23,932 nt of DNA, from contig NW_022985254.1 in NCBI RefSeq assembly GCF_010093535.1, positions 6,942-30,873 of the forward strand, read 5' to 3'. The stretch's first letter is position 1. Every line of letters begins with the position of its first letter. A program made the translations under genes and the position numbers. Shown one piece after another: positions 18,162 through 23,932 of the stretch. This stretch comes from Lindgomyces ingoldianus (taxonomy: Eukaryota > Ascomycota > Dothideomycetes > Pleosporales > Lindgomycetaceae). The notes under the pieces are model-generated. The model saw nothing but the letters and a program-made list of their open reading frames with translations. It searched no databases and was not told the DNA's origin.

Positions 18162-19280
18162 TATATTATATTCTATGCTATGCCTTTCTAACCTAAGGTG
18201 TAGTGCTTTTCTAGAAAACATGTATAAACAGTTACGTGCTAGCTATTTTTAGCAGCTAAGCATGCATGCTTTATTGTTGCCTAAGCTGTCTTTTAAGCTA
18301 GCTAATACTGCTACAATCTTTAATTAACTTTAACTTCTTGTAGAAATATAACAAAAACACTGCTATATAAACTTCTTATAGAATGCTATACGTTTTGTAT
18401 AGACTTAGTCTACGCTCTCTATTTATAAGCTTTTTTAACTTTATATTATAACTATTAGTTAGTTCTAGTTTTAGAACCTAGAGTTTAGAAACTATACCTT
18501 TAGTTAAGCAATAGCAGCTAACAAATATTACTCTTCTATAGTGTTACTATAAAGAAAATTAATCGTTATTGCTGCCTTGTAAACTATAAAGCTATCTAGT
18601 AGCACTGCGCTAGCCTAACCTATTCTTTAAATAGTAAGTTCTCTCTACCTAGCTTCGCCTGTCTACTAATTGTCTTAGTTGTATTAGCTTCTATGTAGCT
18701 TGCCCTCTAGCGTAATTATAATCACGTATTACAGCTAAGAGCCTTAAGCGTCTATTCTAAGTTGTAAAAAAAAACGTAACAGGACAAAACAGCTGATTCA
18801 ATAGTAGGTAAGGTTCGTTACTAGAAGAGCGCGGTAGCTAGTTAGGCATTGTTAATGTAGGAGATATTACCCTAGACACCTTATTTACTAGACAAGGAGA
18901 ATCTAAAAAACTAAAAAGAAGTACTGTAAAATCGTAAGTTATAATTGTAAAATAGTTTAAATCTATTTATTTAACCTTTAACTTTGCATGCAATCTAGTT
19001 GTGTATACCTAGCAAATAGTATAGATAATTTATTCTATAATTAAAGCTATTAATTTATAATCTCTATCTAATAAGGTATGCTTGTAGAGCTTAATCTATG
19101 TTTTAAAATAAGTAAAAAGATATTTGCCTTAGATTTTAGGTAGCATTCTCTTTTAGGTATAGTCGCCTACCTAAGGCTCTTTTTAACGTTGCTATAAGAA
19201 CATTTCTACCTTACTTTAAACCTTATCTTTTTTACTTTCTAGCATGTTTTGTTAATTTATACTACAGTGCCTAAATCTTT
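18162..19280. other. RIP-mutated AT-rich stretch between copia and family-A solo LTR
   Basis: No gene is recognised. A minus-strand frame near 18600-18720 has few stops (SYIEANTTKTIS*QAKL*REN) but matches no family I know. 18780-18900 is slightly less mutated. At 19159-19170 lies a copy of the Tc1 terminal repeat (separate entry). Confidence 0.5.
19158..19170 (+). repeat. Orphan Tc1/mariner-type terminal repeat fragment
   Basis: TATAGTCGCCTACC matches the left terminus TACAGTCGCCTACC of the element at 20709-22038, with a single C-to-T change, in the same orientation. A match of this length is unlikely by chance in 24 kb. The internal sequence after it does not match, and no partner end was found before 20709. 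Confidence 0.55.
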
Positions 19281-19679
19281 GCTATTGTCAGATATGCGCA
19301 CCTACTGTCAAGACAGAAGGAACGCTTGACGAAAGCTGCTACATAGTACGAGCAATAAGCTCGAACAGTATGTTGCTGCAAATTGCAGCATGTTGCAGCA
19401 TTTTGCAGCATTTTGCAGCATTTTGCAGCACGTTGCAGCATTTTGCAGCATTTTGCAGCATGTTGCAGCATTTTGCAGCAAATTGCAGCATGTTGCAAGC
19501 TGGTCGCGCATATGGCAAGTGCGCGAGGGACTCGGATCGGAAAAACAAAAGCCGAGCAACACGAGTAGAGCAGAAAAAGGATCGATAAATCAACACAACA
19601 ATCATCATCCCATACATCACATCCAAACCCATCATTCATCTTAGGAAGCCTAGAAACAGTGCTTCAATCTGACAGCTAT
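19281..19679 (+). mobile_element. Solo LTR, 389 bp (family A), TSD GCTAT
   Basis: The LTR spans 19286-19674 with perfect 8-bp inverted ends TGTCAGAT and ATCTGACA, and GCTAT is duplicated at 19281-19285 and 19675-19679. It is well preserved. Its right half equals the LTR fragment at 1-214. It holds an array of 10-bp repeats (separate entry). Frames of 60-120 codons on both strands cross this array and are artefacts of a stop-free 10-bp period. No internal region is attached. Confidence 0.95.
19381..19497 (+). repeat. 10-bp minisatellite NNTTGCAGCA inside the family-A LTR
   Basis: Eleven full units run from 19381 to 19490 without any length change, then a twelfth partial unit (TGTTGCA). Eight bases, TTGCAGCA, are invariant while the first two vary among TT, TG, CG and AA. 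It lies in the central-left part of the LTR, where U3 control elements usually are. The window-start copy retains the last units. Confidence 0.97.
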
Positions 19680-20706
19680 ACTGCCTTCTTTCTAATATCT
19701 CTACTACTCTTTGCTTTCTTCTTTCTTTAGTGCTTTTTCTTAGTAGTACACGCTACTCTTAGCTTCTATCTATTTTGTTTTACTTTCTTGTTATTATCTT
19801 TTCTTTAAGAATTACTACTATTTTAGCTAACGCTTTATCTAGACTATATAAGTTAGAACTAGTAGACTATTATTACACGTGATTATAAGGCTAGCACTAT
19901 TACTAAAGCTATTAAGCTATTTATGCTGCTAGACTATTAGAAGGTAGACATAGCTAAAAAATAGCCGCGAGAGCGTGTGTATAACAAAGCCGCTACATTG
20001 CAGTTTATTAAAAAGAAAACAACTATTCTAGTTCTAGTAGTTATTAATGTTAGCAAAGAGCTAAATAGCTTCTTTGTAACAACTAAGTTTATTAACAGCG
20101 TCTAGCTTGCTAAAATTAGAGACAAGTGCTAGATGCTATTATTGCTAGGTTACTAGCTAACCTAGTGCCTAGCATGCAAGGTAGTAGCAATCGCAAACGC
20201 AAAGACTTTTATTAAAAAGGTAGTCCTTCTCTAGTTTAAAAAGCTAAAGTTACTTATAACTAGGTTTAATAGAATTGTTATCCTACTACTTTAGGTAACT
20301 AAGATTAACAAGAGAAGAGTCTAGAAGACAAAGACATTTGCTACACTATAGTATGTTTTCTATTATAGCAACCTAGAGCCTTTTAATATTATAATTAACT
20401 TGCTTACCTTAAAGGTAACGGCTGTGTTTAACTTAGAAAATAGTAGTTTTTTTTCTCTAGGTTTTTCTTAAGTAGTAGGCTGTTAACAAGAAAGAATATT
20501 TTAATATATATAAAACTATATACGAAAATCTAACTAAGCTTACGAAACTTGTTAAGGCTCTTAAGCTGTAGAGAGTAGGTCTAAGGTAAGGTAGTAGATT
20601 TAGAATCTAGGTTTAGAGTAGATAGCTGTTGTATTTTTGCTATAGCATTATAGCATATATAGTAGAGACTAAAAAGTAAAAACCTAATTATTAACTTGTA
20701 AAAAAG
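19680..20706 (+). pseudogene. RIP-degraded remnant of an unrecognised gene
   Basis: On the plus strand, about 19960-20460, one frame is interrupted almost only by TAG codons and reads as a plausible protein (for example NSFFVTTKFINSV*LAKIRDK and ANAKTFIKKVVLL*FKKLKL). This is more continuous than chance in such AT-rich DNA, so it probably was a transposon gene. No domain is recognised. 20460-20706 shows nothing. Confidence 0.35.
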
Positions 20707-22040
20707 TACAGTCGCCTACCAAAAGTCATTAGCCACTCAACGATCCGAGCTCTGCAGGGGTATAGTCAGCCTATTTAGGAAAGAGGTTACTTGACTAATT
20801 ACTACCTAAATTCAAAGATTTTTGTTTCTATAAGAAGCCTGTGTTAAGGCCTATCTTCTAGTGTTATAGTTAATTAATAGTAAGTTAACCTGCCTTTGTT
20901 TTAGATAACTTTCTTTATACGCTTTAACTAGCTTAGGATACTCTTTCTATAATTAGCTAGTATAATCTTTGCCTATTCCTTTTTAAGGATATCTACTATC
21001 TGCTTGCAAGTGGTAATATATTCTTGTTGCTTTAAGATGCAGAGCTTTATAATCTGCTAGAGGTTCTTAATTAGGTTTAAATTAGGACTTTGTAGAGGCT
21101 AATCTATCTGTATTATGCCATAGTTGTCTATATACTTTTAGGTAGCCTTTGCAGTATAAATAGGGGCTCCATCCTGCATCTATATGCTAATACCGCGTTT
21201 CTCTGTAAGCTGCTTATAGAATGGGATGCTAACGTTGTGCAGAATTTAGCAGTATTTACTAGCATTGTTTTGCTTGCATTTCTAGTTAATAAACAGCTCT
21301 AATTTAAAATTAAGAGAGATTACACTAAATACAGAGACTGTAGTCCTTCTAGACTTAAATGTAGGCTTTAGGTACTAACTCTTGTACGCTTTTCTATGCT
21401 GCTAACGTACATATAGAGGTCTAGTGTCTAAGCTAACTTTAAATGTTGCTTTATTACAATAGGCTACGTAAGCCACATCACTGCTCTTGTTATATTAATA
21501 GATTTAAGCAAAGTAGAGTTGTTTTTCTTTGTGTACAGCTAAAAGCTAAGGCTTGTAACGTAGACAGAAGGCGTAGTACTTATGTTTTGCAAGGTATCTC
21601 TTTACAGTACTAGCATAGATGCGGCAGTAGGTCTTAGACAGTGTTGTAATAGTCTAGAGCGTAGCAAAAAGATTATTTACTGCTTAGCAAATTAAATGCC
21701 TCTTAGCGCGTTTGTTAAGCTTTAGAGGCTAGCCTGTACACAGGGCTTTTGTATAGATAGGCTGGGGCTGCTTGCGCAGCCGGCAGATGTTATATGTAAC
21801 CGTTGACTTAGAAATGCTAAGATAACTTAAAATTTTGCCAGCGCTCACGCTGTAAAGGTAGAATTGCCATATTGTATTAACAGTAGACTTAGATAGCTCT
21901 TTGCGCAAGGTTTTATTTGCTTTTGTAACTATTAAAAAAGGTAGTAATTTAATTAAGTTATAATTAATTAAAATTAAAGCATTGTAGGGTGGCCTAGGCC
22001 TCTCGCTAAAGTGGCTAATCACTTTTAGTAGGCGACTGTA
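20707..22040 (-). mobile_element. Tc1/mariner element, 1330 bp, TA target duplication
   Basis: Terminal inverted repeats of about 35 bp bound 20709-22038. The left end begins CAGTCGCCTACCAAAAGT and the right end is the complement CAGTCGCCTACTAAAAGT; both continue into ATTAGCCACT. TA flanks both ends (20707-20708, 22039-22040). The length and TA duplication are typical of Tc1/mariner, and the internal minus-strand gene confirms it. Both ends are less mutated than the interior. Confidence 0.95.
21000..22000 (-). pseudogene. Tc1-type DDE transposase, RIP-degraded
   Basis: The N-terminal part is open from 22043 down to 21729. It includes a helix-turn-helix with AGKILSYLSISKSTVTYNI then RLRKQPQP, the DNA-binding domain that reads the terminal repeats. 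The apparent ATG lies in the inverted repeat itself, so the true start is downstream. Further along the catalytic core is clear: CNKATFKVSLDTRP near 21455 (CDEATF family motif), MQDGAPIYTAKAT near 21175, and SPNLNLIKNL near 21070. The first catalytic Asp codon is AAT (21453-21455), so Asp became Asn. The middle Asp at 21171-21173 is intact. In the last motif Asp became Asn and the catalytic Glu became Lys. Many stops add to this. The element cannot mobilise itself. Confidence 0.88.
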
Positions 22041-22863
22041 CATTATCTTCTAACCTAGACCTAATATATAAGTAAGTAATATAATAGTAAAACTATAACA
22101 TTGCTGCTTTTTTCTTTGTCTCTAATTTTGCTAATATAGTAAACTTCTTCTAACGTTAACACATGCTGCACAGCTAACGTCTGTCGAGAGTATAGAAACA
22201 ACTTAATAGAAGAATAGCAAGCTACGCTAAGATAATACTAAGTGTACTGTTACTAGAAGGCTGTGCTGCAGCTATTGCACTTGTATTAAGAGTTGTTTTC
22301 CTTAGTTAAGCTATAGCTAGCACACTTTGTCTTGTAACATTTGTATGTAGATAAAGTACAAGTATTGTACTAAGGTTTTCTACAAGCGTAGTTATAATGC
22401 AAGGTGTTAGTAATCTCTATATTATAGTACTTGTAGTAAGCTATAGCTAAGGCTAGTAGCAGTTGCTTTGTAGTAGATTAGACTAGCTTTGCTAAGGTAG
22501 GCTAGATAAAAGATTAGGCAAAGCAAAGAGAGAGATTAATTAACTACTAGTAGTACTAGCCCTTAGAGAATTATAAGGTAATAAGACAACAAAGTAGACC
22601 TTTAAGCTATTATAGTTAAGAATTAGGTTCTATAAATATAGTTTGTATTTGTAGATAGGTAGCAAATTAGATTAGCGTACTTAGAAGCTAAATATAAGTT
22701 ATTAATCCTTGCGCTTAAATGCTACTGTTGGTAACATAATTTATTCGCTAGTTAAGTAGACGCGAGATTAGTAGTAGTAGGGAATAGTAATAAAACTCGA
22801 CAACTTTGCAGCTAGCAACTATATTAACGGCACCGACTGCCTCTCTAGCACTTATAGATATAA
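22041..22863. other. RIP-mutated AT-rich stretch, no gene recognised
   Basis: Stops are dense in all frames and no motif is visible. It forms the last saturated segment. Composition becomes balanced from about 22780 onward, shortly before the LINE end at 22864. Confidence 0.6.
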
Positions 22864-23932
22864 GATGATGATGATGTCTTTATTACGCCCGGCTCTAGCC
22901 TAGAGGGCACTAGTGTGTTATTACCTAAGCGCTTCCTTGGTGATGGCTTAACTCCTCGTAGCCCTTACATGCCTCCTGTTCCGCTATCTGGCGTAGTTGT
23001 TACATATCCCCTGATTGTAATTTGTAGCAAGCGTTCTTAAAGTCTCTTCTTCAAGTGTTCAAAGTCCTTTTGTCGGCGAGTGAAGCAGAGCCTGCTGTTA
23101 TGTGGGGTTAGTATTAAGCGTCTCTTTTCCACTATTGTCTCTGTGGTTCTGGGTTCCTATCTTCTTTTTTGCTCTAGGCGGCCTGTTGCTATTGCGTACC
23201 TAACCGTCATCTTTACTGTGTCGATGTCCGGCGACCATTCTGCCGGGTCTACTGGTGCCTTTCCCCCTAGAAAGAAGGGGAGGTTTCCTCTTCTAGTCTC
23301 TGTTTGCTGAAGCATTTGTATTCGGAGTGTGTCCCATCTTCGGCATCGGAAGAGGAAGTGCTGAATAGTTTCTTCTGCCTGACCACATATGCACATGTTC
23401 GAGTCTGCAGCTCCTATTCGGTTCAGGTATGTGTTTAGCCGTGTCATCCCAGTTCGTAATTGTGCTAGTATCTTTGCTTCTCGCCGGGTCAGGGCGTTGT
23501 AGAGCTTCTTAGTGTGTTTCCCTGGTAGAGCCATGTCCATCTTGCGCGAGTATCTCCCTACTCCTGTTGGTAAGTCTTTTCTCTGTCCCTGGTTTCTCAC
23601 TGTGGTCCTGGTTACTGTTGACCTTGCTTGGTAAAAGGGTCTGGTTGGCACGCTGCCGTCTGCTGTGGCTTTCCTCGCTGCTTCCTTGGCCTTCTTTACT
23701 AAATCGTTGCTTCCTGCTGGGCACCATACCATACGTACCGAGCACCGCCTTTCCCTTAGTGCCCGAGTCGCGTTGTAGATCTGTTCGATGCTGGCTTGGC
23801 CGGACTGATCCCGCGGTTGGCGTATTGCCTGTATGGCCGCTTGGCTGCTGGTGAGAATGATGACCTGGTCCGCCGTCTGGCATGTCAGGAGGGAGGTCAG
23901 CGCTGCCGCCATCGCTGCCAGCTCCGCTGTGT
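22864..23932 (-). mobile_element. 3' end of a Tad1-like LINE (non-LTR retrotransposon), runs off the window
   Basis: The minus strand carries an intact open reading frame (23932-23157), a 3' untranslated region of about 280 bases, an AATAAA signal (22879-22884) and a terminal (ATC)4 tail (22864-22875), as expected of LINE insertion by target-primed reverse transcription. The sequence is GC-balanced and carries no sign of RIP, in sharp contrast to everything to its left. Its 5' end and second target duplication lie outside the window. Confidence 0.85.
23157..23932 (-). CDS. LINE ORF2 C-terminus: RNase H-like domain and terminal Cys/His motif (partial)
   Basis: The frame is open from the window edge to the TAG at 23157-23159. 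The Met near 23912 is internal, since the frame continues upstream as TAELAAM. The first ~90 residues resemble the RNase H domain after the RT of fungal Tad1/I-type LINEs: AELAA with the catalytic-type Glu, then SSQAAIQAIRQP, QSGQASIEQI and a VWCPAG segment. Next is a linker with GVGRYSRKMDMALPGKHTKKLYNAL. LAQLRTGMTRLNTYLNRIGA and C-x-C-x8-H-x4-C (CICGQAEETIQHFLFRC) form the terminal nucleic-acid-binding motif. SSQAA has Ser where RNases H normally have catalytic Asp, and WCPAGSND lacks the usual His-containing segment. This may be family-typical divergence. It is the only intact coding sequence in the window and would act in copying element RNA into DNA. The endonuclease and RT lie upstream of the window. 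Confidence 0.88.
   Translation of the reverse strand, partial: TAELAAMAAALTSLLTCQTADQVIILTSSQAAIQAIRQPRDQSGQASIEQIYNATRALRERRCSVRMVWCPAGSNDLVKKAKEAARKATADGSVPTRPFYQARSTVTRTTVRNQGQRKDLPTGVGRYSRKMDMALPGKHTKKLYNALTRREAKILAQLRTGMTRLNTYLNRIGAADSNMCICGQAEETIQHFLFRCRRWDTLRIQMLQQTETRRGNLPFFLGGKAPVDPAEWSPDIDTVKMTVRYAIATGRLEQKRR

Noticed and set aside
19381..19497. CRISPR-like array
   Set aside because: Units are contiguous 10-mers without spacers and the sequence is fungal; it is a minisatellite.
19271..19644. Seven overlapping open frames on both strands rich in Cys, Gln, Leu and His
   Set aside because: They arise from the 10-bp TTGCAGCA array, which is stop-free in all frames; translation is a periodic artefact inside an LTR.
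1..19679. A single 19-kb giant element bounded by the two family-A LTRs
   Set aside because: The right LTR has its own perfect GCTAT duplication, so it is an independent solo insertion; the interval contains complete unrelated elements.
215..22780. Mitochondrial or AT-rich bacterial origin
   Set aside because: TSD-bounded LTR elements, a Tc1 element, chromodomains and a Tad1-like LINE, with strand-symmetric C-to-T change, fit a nuclear genome of a RIP-competent ascomycete.
23080..23310. 76-codon plus-strand frame opposite the LINE
   Set aside because: It is a shadow of the well-supported minus-strand LINE frame.
23567..23854. 95-codon plus-strand frame opposite the LINE
   Set aside because: It is antisense to the LINE protein, with a low-complexity Leu/Trp-rich composition; no domain.
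23509..23883. 124-codon second minus-strand frame
   Set aside because: It is frame-shifted within the LINE coding region, and its composition is that of an off-frame translation.

Overview
The window looks like a repeat graveyard from the genome of a filamentous ascomycete (Pezizomycotina). No intact host gene, tRNA or rRNA was found. About 22 kb is AT-rich and saturated with C-to-T and G-to-A changes. TAG and TAA stops fill every frame, CTAG and TTAA words are very common, and the tri-nucleotides TCA/TGA and CCA/TGG are nearly absent. This is the signature of repeat-induced point mutation (RIP). Only short islands (solo LTRs, element edges) and the last ~1.1 kb have balanced composition. The species cannot be named from this sequence.

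Layout, left to right. 1-214 is the right part of an LTR of family A. 370-880 is the wrecked 3' end of a Ty3/gypsy chromovirus pol gene (integrase tail plus chromodomain). 2090-4640 is a wrecked gene of the DUF3435 family, the fungal tyrosine-recombinase-like family that includes Starship 'captains', with two C2H2 fingers at its C-terminus. 5640-5960 ends in a mutated CCHC knuckle that may be the tail of a pogo/Fot1-type transposase. 6880-11398 is a complete but dead Ty3/gypsy chromovirus with two 318-bp LTRs and target-site duplication (TSD) GATAC; its RT is fused in frame to its integrase by an internal deletion. 11776-11979 and 12689-12916 are two well-preserved solo LTRs (TSDs GATTT and CCTTA), the second inserted in an 18-bp minisatellite. 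13814-18156 is a dead Ty1/copia element with two 280-bp LTRs and TSD CTAGT. 19286-19674 is a 389-bp solo LTR of family A (TSD GCTAT) carrying an array of 10-bp repeats. 20709-22038 is a Tc1/mariner element with a dead minus-strand transposase. 22864-23932 is the unmutated 3' end of a Tad1-like LINE on the minus strand, with an open reading frame running off the window.

The genes do not work together as a host pathway. The window is a record of successive insertions followed by genome defence. Two patterns stand out. First, short solo LTRs and the outer edges of elements escaped mutation while element interiors were saturated. Second, a DUF3435 recombinase relative is among the dead elements. 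RIP-damaged proteins were recognised by reading TAG/TAA as mutated Trp/Gln codons and Tyr as mutated Cys/His in known motifs. No database search was run.
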